A stretch of 64,000 bases of DNA, taken from contig BLJB01000199.1 in the NCBI GenBank assembly GCA_013423325.1, positions 118,881 to 182,880 on the forward strand, given 5' to 3'. A model generated the notes under the pieces. It was not told the DNA's origin and searched no databases. It saw only the letters and a program-made list of their open reading frames with translations. A program made the position numbers and the translations under genes. Every line of letters begins with the position of its first letter. The stretch's first letter is position 1. Origin of the DNA: Usnea hakonensis (Eukaryota > Ascomycota > Lecanoromycetes > Lecanorales > Parmeliaceae). Of the stretch, positions 13,450-23,127 are shown piece after piece.

Positions 13450-15712
13450 ATGGACGTTGCGAACCTACTTTCCTATGACCCGCCACCGCCCTCTCGCTCT
13501 CAACGGGTCGCAGAGACAACACCCCAAGAAACCCAGCGCCTGCACCAATACCCTACCCGTCACTCCGTGATAGCCAATAACATCTCTCTTGAGGGTCATC
13601 GCTTCGCTACCCCTCCGATCAATCAGGCTTACGGCAACAACACACCAACAAGCTACAGTGTCTCCCCTGTCAGCCCAGCACCTAAGAATGTCGCATTCAA
13701 GCTGCTATTTGATGGTGCCACCAACCATCAAGCAAGATTACCAATGAGGGTACAAATCTTTCCTCATGATACCACCGACTCGATTGTGACTACTGTTAAG
13801 AATTTCTACGGCCTTTACGAAGGTGCCGCAAACGGCGTCAGTTTTGAGGACGATCGTGGAAATACACTCATTGCGAGATACGAGAATTTTCAGAACGATA
13901 TGGTCGTCTACGTTCGGGTCATTCCCGATTATACGCAAGTGTGGCAGCAGCAGGGGCAGATTCAAAAGCATTCGGCATCGCCTGTCAGTGCCCCGATGCT
14001 TCTTCATCTCGACGAAGGCTTTCAAATGCCTCCCCCTCAGCCTTCGCAAATACTGAGCTATGGACAACCCTTGTCGCGACCAGCGTCCCGAATGTCTCGA
14101 AAACAAAGTGCGTCTCCACGCCCCGGTAGGGGTCGTCGTAGCATCTCTGCGCAAAAGGCTCTTTCACGATCGGGCCCAATGAGCCGAGAAGAAAGTTTCC
14201 AAGGCCAATTCAACGATCTCGCTGGCGATACAATGAAGGGCTACAGCAGTAGTGACGGCGAAGGGGGCTCTGTTACTAGCTCTCGCAAAGCCAAAAGCGA
14301 GCAGCTCGCAAGTGCAGACATCAGTCTGAATAATATCCTCGAGGGTAATAGGAGGAAGAGGGCAAAATTTGAGAGTTCTGTAAGTGATACCGCTCATAGA
14401 GCACATGATCATTGTGGCTTGGCTAACGGTGTATACTTTACAGGAGCTACCTCTGTTTGTGCCACCTCAGGTGCCTGCCTCTAACTCCATATCCTCCATT
14501 TCTCCACAGAGACGCTCCAATGGCCAGGACAATCCTTCCCCTTTCGCCCGCCCAAATCAACGGCATTTTACCTACAGCCAGCCTCTACAGTCACCGCAAA
14601 GCTATGGATACGGTGAGCATACGTATGGAATTGTTCCACAAAACAACCAAGCCTCCCATACGCATTCAGCACCTCAGACCGGACGTCGCCTTCGGGACCG
14701 TGCAAACGCACCAAGCCTCCCTGCTCGCATATCCAGTGGAGCTCCTCGCGCACAAGGTTCTGGAATACTACCAACCCCAGATCCAACCATAGCTAGTTGC
14801 ATTTCGGACGAGGACGTGGCTTTGCAGCTCATGCGCCTTGGCGACGCTTCAAATATCTCTCACGGGCGCACATCGGCATCAACCTTGGATGATGCATTCA
14901 GTGGGCGTGCTGACGCTGCCTCGTCCGCTACCAGCAACAGTGATGACGAGAGTGACGATGCAGAGCAATCTTCTCTTCCAGTCCCTCCGACTCAGCCAAA
15001 GCTCGAAGCCAGCCCAGTGCTTCGGCCAAATATCATCCGAAGGCATCAGAAGCACCTCAATGATGGCCTGCCCAGCACAGATAGCACCGATCCAAGTGGT
15101 GACGAGGTAGACACGGAATATGTGTATGAAGATCATAAAGATGAGGTTTTCAAGAGCGAACCAGTCGACCTGATGCCCGAGTTAAGTCAAACGATCAAGC
15201 CGAGGCCATCGGGGTCGAGGCATCGCAATATCTCGAAGGCGAGCAGCGTCACTTCATCGAAGAACACATCCAAGGTGTCCAAGCCGAAGGCAACAACTCA
15301 TGTGAAGAAGACTAAGCCATCTTTACTCCCGTCTGCCACGAAAGTACTTCCGCCACCTGCCACGCTTCCTCCCCCCTCGCGCAAAGCGTCTTCTGCATCA
15401 ACCGTCAACTTCCAGCACCAAGGCGACGAAGACCTGTCTTCAAAACCACGCTGCCAGCGCTGCAGGAAGAGCAAGAAAGGGTGCGATCGTCAGCGCCCCT
15501 GCCAGCGCTGCAAAGATGCCGGTATCGGAGCTGAAGGATGCATCAGCGAAGACGAAGGCAATGGACGCAAAGGTCGATTTGGGCGACACATGGGAGTCGC
15601 TGTAAAGAAAGACGCTCAGGACTTTCCGTCCACCAACGAAACCGAGGAGGCGGGCGCGATCCTAGATGGAATGGCTGGTGGCCAGGAGAAGAGCAAGAAA
15701 AGAAAGCGTTAG
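13450..15712 (+). CDS. Zn2Cys6 regulatory protein with C-terminal zinc cluster
   Basis: Two exons, 13450-14379 and 14444-15712, encode about 732 residues. The 64-nt phase-0 intron has a GGCTAAC branch site and TTTACAG acceptor. The zinc cluster lies near the C-terminus, with six Cys at about residues 647, 650, 657, 663, 666 and 676 (spacing C-x2-C-x6-C-x5-C-x2-C-x9-C), followed by a basic tail. Residues about 78-160 form a compact, apparently folded segment containing FKLLFDGATNHQARLPMRVQ and GVSFEDDRGNTLIARYE; it looks like a beta-rich or ubiquitin-like module, which is inference. The remainder is Ser/Pro-rich and probably disordered. Most fungal Zn2Cys6 proteins carry the cluster at the N-terminus followed by the fungal TF domain, which I do not see. 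The likely role is a nuclear DNA-binding regulator; the target is unknown. Confidence 0.85.
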
Positions 15713-16686
15713 AAGGTGGGCAGGAGCTTCTTCGAGATGTTTTCAATCGGCATGCAAGAGCTACATGCAGACCTCTACGGCGATCAGCAACACTTGCTGA
15801 TCACGGCCTTTGCTTGGCTGCGCTACACACTTTCCGAGTTTACCTAGGTGCTTCCGCTGCACATACACTTGACCTGCTTATCAATGGGCTCTCGATCAGA
15901 CATTCCTCAACAGCCAAGGACGATCCAGGCATCAGATCAGAGTCTCCACGTGCTCTCTACTTGGCACATTGTATCAGCATTCACCCAGGGCGACTATCGT
16001 CCACCGGTGTTTCTCGGCTACAGCACTTTTCATGGACCCTCAAACTGCACTCAGGATTTCACATTATTATTATATTTGCTTTGCGATACCAGCAGCTTCC
16101 ACCATCATCATGGATTCCTCCAACCGAATTCTCTGCGACTACTCGGGTGGTATGTTGGATAAACATCCTTCCTTTCGGACCTACCGAGTCTCAACCTAGG
16201 CCACAATTCTTGTCTCATATTTTGCGCTTTCTCGCTATCAAAAGCCATTTCTTGTCTGTCGTTTTGTCTCATGATGCCAGCGTAAGCGTAATGTCGATGA
16301 AGGGCCAATGAGCGGAGACCAGTGAAGAGGCGAACGGAATGGGGGTTGTAGCTGAAGCAATTTTAATGCGGGCGCTGAAGGGGTAGGCAAACGATTGTAC
16401 ACGAATCTCGATAGTTCTAAATCAGCAGTTACATTTTTTCAAGTTGATTCGCCTGCACAAGTTGCATCGGCTCTGTAGGGCCTTCTGCAGCAGTTAAAGG
16501 TAAAGTCCCTTATCGTTATCTGCGTCTAAAAGACGTTGAAATAAGCACTTGCAGTAGCGCACGGGAGCGCGGCAAATTTCTGCACCAGTCCGTAGTGGGA
16601 AACGATCGTTCTGTCTAGCTTCACAATCAATCCAAAGGTATGAAACATGTGACGATTCCAATTATCAATACACTTCGGCTTGCACA
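15713..16686. other. Intergenic region upstream of RPC4
   Basis: About 970 bp with no recognisable gene. It carries the regulator's 3' UTR and the RPC4 promoter. A frame running through 15538-16311 overlaps the regulator's end in another frame and shows no protein signature. Confidence 0.55.
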
Positions 16687-18927
16687 ATGCCCCCGAAGAT
16701 AAAACCTCGTCCCAGGCAAGCCGCTCGGAACAATCGGGGCACCACCACACCACAGCATGAGTCAGCAAAGCCTTTGAGCGTACCCTCAATCGAGGAAGCT
16801 CTTGTCAATGATGGCAACGAAGTGCAAGATACATCTGAGACTGCAGGTCAAACGGAAGCACTAGAATCACACCCCGAGAGTTCACATTTCCAGGATGCGC
16901 CAGCGTCTACACCGAGCGCAGCTGCGGGGTCTCCACCCCCCAGACGCCCGCCACAACGTTTGAAATCTGCCTTACGACGACATTCACCCAACTCTACTTC
17001 TACATCAATTACAACACATGGTTCAGATAACCGGCCAAATGGTCTCAAGTTCAAACCCAAATCTTTCATCCGCCGCAGCAAAGAAGAACGAGAAGCCGAG
17101 GAGAAGGCCGAAGCCGAGCGACGGGCAGCAAGGCAAGCTGCGGAAGGAAAACCAACCACAAGCGCCCCCCGAGGTGGTTTCAATGGTAGAGGAAGGGGAC
17201 GCGGGCAGCGTGGAGGCTTTGGCGACATGAGCAGATGGAAGAACGAAAGATTCAATCTCAGTCACGAAGCTAGTGGACATCTAGGAGGAAGCACAATACA
17301 GGACGCAGCAACGAGCAAAATTCGACGCGGTAGAGGTGGTGGAATAAATACCTCAAGGCCCCCATCGGATCCAAGCTCGATTTCTGGCTCCCAAGTCAAG
17401 AAGGAGCCTGCAGTGAAGCCAGAAAAGGACAAAGATGGAGATGTCATTATGAGCTCGTCAAACTCCAAACCAAAGCGGCCGACGCTCAAAAAAGAGTACC
17501 AAGGGCCAAGCTATTATTCTTCGGAGGGTGAGCTAGATTCTGATGAAGGAGAACGGGTCAACATCGAAGACATCAACACAATCAATCTCGTTTCGTCTGA
17601 AGATGAGGATGAGGAGCCACTCCAATCATCCCGTGTGTCGAAAGGCAAGCGGCGGGAGGCAACGCCGCGGGTTGCTAGCAGTAATCTCATGCCCGTCCGA
17701 ATTCAGCGACAAGAGCATGTCGAGCGCGCTGTTGGCGTGAATACAGAGGCTAGCTCCCTGACATCGGCAGAACTGCGGCGTAGAGCAAAGAGTCGCGCTG
17801 ATGCTGGAGGCAGCCTATTCCTCTCCGAAGAGGACGAAGCGGACGTCTTATCGGCTGCGAAGCCAAAGGCAAAAAGCAAACCCAAGGATGTCCAATTCGT
17901 ACGTAATGAGCGAAAATGGAAGGGTGTGTATCAGGATGATGACGACAGGGAAGGCTTGGTCAAGATCAAAGACGAACCAAAGGACGATGGAGATGTCGTA
18001 ATGACTGATAAGCCCGCTGGGGAGGAGGAGGAGGAGGAGGAGGAGGCGGAGGCAATTCCGCTCGACAGCATCGATCTTGCAAATGAATCCATGCAGCATA
18101 GCGCGAACGACAATACCGGTTCCCGCAAAGCCAGCCCCAATATTCCAAAAAAGCCACCAGAGGAAGCTCTTCTTCCCCAACCGGTTGAAAGGCTTCGAAA
18201 GATAAAGGGATACCGCGGTCTCAGACAGGTAGAGATTTCTGAAGAGGAAGAAGAGGACGACATCTTTGCGGAAATTGCGGAAATTGTGTCTACAAAAAGC
18301 GACGTTCTCTTGAATATTTCAGGTCCCGAGCTTGCCTCCTCTATCGAATTGCTCGACGATGATCCCGAGGAAGCGTTGGACATGGGTCACGAAGATACTT
18401 ATTTCCAAAAGGACGGCAAAGAAGAAGTCTATCTGTTCCAGCTTCCACCTATTGTGCCTAGCCTACGAGATGTATCAAACCCAGCATCCAAACATGAAGA
18501 CAAGAAGAAAAGCAAAGCAGCATCAGCCGAAGGTCCTAAATCATCAGCCTCAAACAACCCATTCGCTGCTCCGGTCAAGGAAGAAACCAACATCAAGGCC
18601 GATCCTGATGAGTTGTCTGACGAGGTTCCGATTCCCAATGCTTACACGTCCGACTCCTTCCATCCGATAGGTGGCCGCGGAGGTGTGCTAAGCATTCATG
18701 CGAAGGGTTCTATGCTCGCGACATGGGGCGGCATGAGCTTTGAGATCAGCAAGGAAGGCACTGGCGCAAAGCTGGCACAGGAGTTGGTGGTGACGGAGTT
18801 TGCAAGATCGGTGACAAAGGTGGAGGATGAAACCAGATGGGAGGAGAAAGTCGACGTAGGGAAAATGGCATGGGCGATGGGACAGACGCACCCAGGGCAT
18901 GTATGCATACCTGCACTATTGTCATGA
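16687..18927 (+). CDS. RPC53: DNA-directed RNA polymerase III subunit RPC4 (Rpc53)
   Basis: Single-exon gene of 746 residues starting at ATG 16687. The N-terminal two thirds are low complexity: RGG-like stretches around GGFNGRGRGRGQRGG, Lys/Glu-rich regions and a run of Glu. The conserved RPC4 features are at the C-terminus: the VYLFQLPP segment, the GGRGGVLSIHAKGSMLATWGG block, which matches the family's gRLn-h-sGk-l-WGG pattern, and a final AWAMGQ region. Known role: with Rpc37 it forms a TFIIF-like module of Pol III that acts in initiation and termination of tRNA and 5S transcription. The protein is longer than the yeast homologue (about 420 residues) because of linkers, as is usual in filamentous fungi. 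The last residues diverge after GQTHPGH, so an extra 3' exon is possible but not required. Confidence 0.9.
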   Translation: MPPKIKPRPRQAARNNRGTTTPQHESAKPLSVPSIEEALVNDGNEVQDTSETAGQTEALESHPESSHFQDAPASTPSAAAGSPPPRRPPQRLKSALRRHSPNSTSTSITTHGSDNRPNGLKFKPKSFIRRSKEEREAEEKAEAERRAARQAAEGKPTTSAPRGGFNGRGRGRGQRGGFGDMSRWKNERFNLSHEASGHLGGSTIQDAATSKIRRGRGGGINTSRPPSDPSSISGSQVKKEPAVKPEKDKDGDVIMSSSNSKPKRPTLKKEYQGPSYYSSEGELDSDEGERVNIEDINTINLVSSEDEDEEPLQSSRVSKGKRREATPRVASSNLMPVRIQRQEHVERAVGVNTEASSLTSAELRRRAKSRADAGGSLFLSEEDEADVLSAAKPKAKSKPKDVQFVRNERKWKGVYQDDDDREGLVKIKDEPKDDGDVVMTDKPAGEEEEEEEEAEAIPLDSIDLANESMQHSANDNTGSRKASPNIPKKPPEEALLPQPVERLRKIKGYRGLRQVEISEEEEEDDIFAEIAEIVSTKSDVLLNISGPELASSIELLDDDPEEALDMGHEDTYFQKDGKEEVYLFQLPPIVPSLRDVSNPASKHEDKKKSKAASAEGPKSSASNNPFAAPVKEETNIKADPDELSDEVPIPNAYTSDSFHPIGGRGGVLSIHAKGSMLATWGGMSFEISKEGTGAKLAQELVVTEFARSVTKVEDETRWEEKVDVGKMAWAMGQTHPGHVCIPALLS

Positions 18928-19282
18928 TGGTCTATAAGACTGTGACCGAAAGTGTATAGCATCAGCGCCGGCAGGCAATGGCGCAATCACGATAGATGGT
19001 TAAGAAGAGTCCGAAAAGCTTAGACTTGGATGACTACCGCTCGGACAATGCGAGAGCTGTCAAAATGTACCAAGTAAGATCCTCACTACCCACGAAGTTG
19101 AATTGACATACAGAACATGGTGACAACTCGCACAAGTAGAGGCCAAGTACCTAGTGGCGGCTTCTAGAGCCTGGCATAGTCTAGTATGCACACTTAGGTA
19201 CAGCGCGTAAAGTGTCCACCTCACTGCGCTTCGAAGCTCATGGAGGCTGCATTATTTATATTTGATATCTTGAAAAGTCGTG
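18928..19282. other. Intergenic region, RPC4 to paraoxonase-like gene
   Basis: 355 bp between co-directional genes. Nothing specific was recognised apart from ordinary 3' UTR and promoter sequence. Confidence 0.5.
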
Positions 19283-20671
19283 ATGGCAACCATTCGAACA
19301 GTCGCAGCCGTATCAGCTGCACTTCTCTCCGTCGTAGCACTGTTTTACAAACCTATAATTGTCAGGATTGAGGTCCTAGGCCTCACTAGACCTCTGAACA
19401 AGATACACAATGTCCATGGTCAGGATTTACGCAAACTTCCTGATACATTGCATTGTGAAGACTTGCACTACCATGAGCATTCTCACCTTTTGTTCGGTAC
19501 ATCGCAAGAGAATCCTGATGTTCGATGGCTATGGTTCCCTCCGTACGTTGAACCCCATATCCTGGTCCTCACACTCTGTGCGCTTTTTTCAGATCATATT
19601 GGCTTATACTATGTGCCAGCATTGCCGAACTCGATGGCTCCCACGCTTTGGATCGAGGTACTATCATCGTTGTGGATCCTGAAGTATGGTGACACCAATA
19701 TGCTCTAAAGTGATTCTGAGCTATACTTGTTTGGACATCCTGACAAATCATAGACCAAGATTGTGACTCGACTATCACTGCCCAACTTCATCGGGCCATT
19801 CATTACTCATGGAATTGACATCTGGTCACCCTCGGATGACCCAGACTCTGTCTACATCTACGCCATCAATCACCTTCCCAATCCGGCCTTCGCCCTTTCC
19901 AATGCCTCTGATGTCCCCAAGGCTCGATCTCAGATCGAACTCTTCCATCACAGAATAGGTACATCAGAGGCTAAGCATTTGAGATCCATCTGGCATCCGG
20001 AAATTCGCACTCCGAATGACATCTACGCCATTGACCCTCATGCAATCTACTTCACCAATGACCACTACTATCGCGAAGGTCATCTACGCACCATTGAGGA
20101 TGGAATGACCACGTCTCGTTGGAGCAACATTATTCATCTTGAGATCTCAGATCTTTACGCGAAGGATGCATCTCAGGGTATCAAGGCTACAGTAGTCAAG
20201 GATGCCATACAAAATCCCAATGGTCTTGCTCATGGGAAGGATGAGGGCGAGATCCTGGTCAATCGAGCCGCAGCTGGTATCATGGAAATTGCTCGTCGGG
20301 AAGGCTCAAGCTCACATCTTAGTTTTACCGAAACAATCCAACTCCCAATGACTGTCGACAACCCAACGTACTTTCATGATCCATACGCCCAAGAGACTGG
20401 GTACGATGCTAGTGGTTATGTCAACGCTGGCTTGGCTCGTGCCTTGTTTTTCCCGAGTCACCAGGATCCGGTGATGGTGTATCTTGTGTCAGCGAGTAGC
20501 GACCGGACACAGAAGCTGCTCTTTCAGGATGATGGGAGGATAGTCAGCACCGCCAGTACGGCGGTTCTGATTGCAATAGATCCGAAGAAGAATGACGGTA
20601 GAAAGCAAGCCTGGCTGTTTGTCACGGGGCCTATGTCCAACGCCGTGGTTTCTCTAAGGGTTGACTTATAA
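19283..20671 (+). CDS. Serum paraoxonase/arylesterase-like (SMP-30 superfamily) membrane-anchored protein
   Basis: Three exons: 19283-19542, then 19593 or 19620 to 19683, then 19754-20671. The middle acceptor is ambiguous: TTTTTTCAG ending at 19592 and GCCAG ending at 19619 both keep the frame. The shorter version gives a smooth WFPPIAELDG junction. Intron 2 (70 nt) has a CTGAC branch site. Length is about 412-421 residues. The first 30 residues form one hydrophobic segment (signal anchor). Paraoxonase-like motifs follow: GPFITHGIDIW, YIYAINH, RTPNDIYAID with FTNDHYY, NPNGLAHG and VDNPTYF, matching the calcium-binding Asn/Asp positions of the six-bladed propeller family. Likely activity is hydrolysis of lactones or aryl esters in the secretory pathway; the substrate is unknown. 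Confidence 0.85.
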
Positions 20672-20904
20672 AAGCGTGAATGCTGAGAGGGATCATATGC
20701 TGCTTCGTGACGAGTTGGAGGATATATATATTGGTCCCACATGAACTTTGGCACACAATTGTAAAATACTTGTTCGTTGCGATATTTGGAAGCAACAGCC
20801 TTCGTTGTCTACCACTGTACGCCCGTAAAGCGACGTCCACTCTTTCTCTTTACCGGATCCATGCGGAACCAACAGCTTCCATACATCTCACAGGTTCTAA
20901 TGAA

Positions 20905-21918
20905 ATGTCATCCCCATTCCCTCCTACTTCCTCGTATCCAGGTCAAGGCAACGTTCACTTGACATTGCTCCCACCATCTACGCCTTCCTTCTCGCTCCTT
21001 ACCTACACTTATCCTCTGAAACTCGTTCCGTCCGTCCCGCATAACATCCCGGCCAATGCATCCTCAAACCAGCCAGTTTCAGCTGCTTCGCACTTACCAA
21101 CAACAGTACCCCTCCTTTTCCTCCTCACCTATGGCGGCGGCCTCGTAGCCGGTGATCACATCAACCTCTCTATCCGCCTCGACACGGGCACCCGTCTCAC
21201 CATCACCACCCAAGGCAGCACCAAAATCTTCAAAGCTCCCGCCTCTCCGCCGCCGACCACTCGCCAGGATCTCACTGTCCATATCGCCCACCACGCCGCC
21301 CTGTGGCTCGCTCCTGACCCCGTGCAGCCCTTCGCCGGCAGCCTCTACGCGCAGAAACAAATCTTCAATGTCGAGCGGGGAGGGAGTCTAGGCTTCGTGG
21401 ATTGGGTGAGCGAGGGACGGAAAGCTAGGGGGGAAAAGTGGGCGTTTGCGGGCTGGAGGGGCAGGAACGAGATATGGGAGATATTTGGGGAGGAGCCGCG
21501 GAGAAGGAAAATGCTTCTCAGGGATGCCGTTGTTCTTGATGGGAAAGACATCCAAGGAAGGATGGACGGCAATGGAATATTTGGCACTGTGCTGCTACGA
21601 GGTCCGCTTTTCGAACCCCTGGCAAAATTCTTCGTGGAAGAATTCAAAGCGTTGCCGAGGATTGGTAGCAGGAGTTGGGCGGATGCCAGCGACCCGGTCC
21701 ATGAGTTTACGACGAGGGAAATGTGGAGGCGGAAGAGGGTGCAGAGGGAGAAAGAAGACGGTTTGCTTTGGACAGCGTGCCACGTGAGAGGCTGCACTGC
21801 TGTCAAGTTTGCGGCCCGGGAGGTTGAAGGGGCCAAGGCGTGGCTGGGGCATATGCTGAAGGAAGAGGGCAGTGTGAGCCGAGAATGCGGAGATGGGGGT
21901 TTGATGCTCGTCCGGTAG
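20905..21918 (+). CDS. ureD: Urease accessory protein UreD (UreH)
   Basis: Intronless, 337 residues from ATG 20905. The frame is open further upstream to 20680, but the conserved part starts with PGQGNVHLTLL, so this ATG is preferred. Family motifs are clear: LTYGGGLVAGDHINLSI, TITTQGSTKIFK, the LAPDPVQPFAGSLYAQKQ block and VDWVSEGRKARGE. The role, known for the family, is to form the urease maturation complex with UreF and UreG, which loads nickel into apo-urease in the cytoplasm. Neither the urease structural gene nor UreF or UreG lies in the window, which is normal for fungi, where these genes are dispersed. The 5' neighbour is co-directional at 233 bp; the 3' neighbour is convergent. Confidence 0.95.
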   Translation: MSSPFPPTSSYPGQGNVHLTLLPPSTPSFSLLTYTYPLKLVPSVPHNIPANASSNQPVSAASHLPTTVPLLFLLTYGGGLVAGDHINLSIRLDTGTRLTITTQGSTKIFKAPASPPPTTRQDLTVHIAHHAALWLAPDPVQPFAGSLYAQKQIFNVERGGSLGFVDWVSEGRKARGEKWAFAGWRGRNEIWEIFGEEPRRRKMLLRDAVVLDGKDIQGRMDGNGIFGTVLLRGPLFEPLAKFFVEEFKALPRIGSRSWADASDPVHEFTTREMWRRKRVQREKEDGLLWTACHVRGCTAVKFAAREVEGAKAWLGHMLKEEGSVSRECGDGGLMLVR

Positions 21919-23127
21919 GACGGTGAGTTTGTGCCACCACAATTGGGACAGGTATCACTCCTTGGAAACTGGGACGCTCCCATGCTTTGCACGGATGGGT
22001 AGTATGGACAAAGCAATATCGATATGTGAGTGTCTACATATTCCCGTTGAGTACCGGCTCAGCAAACACTCAACCACAATCACGACCACCTGACACAATG
22101 AACAGAACCGCTCGACGAAGACACCATATCCTCATGCTGAATATGGGTGCATGGGCGGTCCCCACAGACGCGATATTCCCAAAGTCGTTGAGAGAACGAA
22201 CTACTTACCAGCCGAACCCTGACTACATGGCCATTCAAACCCCAACTCTGATCCAAACGACCCTAGTAGCATTGCTGCTTGGCACGAGGAAGATCTAAAG
22301 AGGAGGACGTCAGCTGTACGGAACCTCTTGTCAGGAAAGGAGAATCCATAACACAAAGTCTGAGAAAGTACTCCGAAGAAGGGGGGAAGAGGGAGGGGCA
22401 TGTTGAAATGTTTTGACAATGAGATGAGCGAGCAGGAACAACGTCCTTTTCAAGCATGTATTTAAAATACATACCAATGCGACTCTTTCTACCTGAGTGA
22501 TTCGTGCATCTTAACGGATATCAAGCAGTTCGTCTGACACTGACTCGTGTGTCTGGACAGTCACTGAGGGAGTGGGGCTGATATAAATGGCGACTTGTCA
22601 CCGTGATGCGCGCTTTGTGAGAGAAGGTTCCTTGCGTTTTGTGTCCTGGACGATGTTTTGTGAGGTGATGTTGCTTGTAGGAGGGCTTGTATATGCAGGA
22701 AATGGGGGGAGCTTAATGATATACATTGCAAAGTGCCAGACATCCAGCTCACTGGCATTCAACTGAATGCTAGAAGCCCGTTGATGGCGCAGGAGGTTTG
22801 ATCCCCGTGGAGCAAGGGATTGATTCCCGCATAAGCGTGTGTGCGCATGGAGCCAAGGAAAAGCATGCAACCCGCAAGAAGAAGAAGAGCAACAACGTTT
22901 GTCATTTCAGAAATATAGCCATACCGCAAATAGCCACGAGGCGTGCCTCCTTGCTTTCCCTTCCTTCCCCCCTATGTATACACCACCAAAGGGCATGAAC
23001 AAAATAAACAAAAAGTATCGGGTATACACATCTGAGAATCTTGAACCAGCCCACCACCACCGGGGAAAAAAAAAGAAACTTCGTCTCATAAAAGCTTACA
23101 CGTGTACACACCATCCGATCAACGCTT
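21919..23127. other. Convergent intergenic region between ureD and SCC3
   Basis: About 1.2 kb with no supportable gene. Short frames on both strands (for example around 22100-22300) show no conserved-looking segments. The sequence is of mixed composition, with A-rich patches near 22880 and 23070. Confidence 0.55.

Noticed and set aside
15538..16311. Plus-strand open frame of 257 codons after the Zn2Cys6 regulator
   Set aside because: It starts inside the regulator in another frame, has random-looking composition and no conserved-looking segment.
21345..22016. Long minus-strand open frame (223 codons) opposite ureD
   Set aside because: It is the antisense shadow of a GC-rich coding region; the plus strand clearly encodes UreD.
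22102..22301. Short plus-strand frame starting MNRTARRRHH between ureD and SCC3
   Set aside because: No conserved features, signal peptide or splice partners; likely chance.
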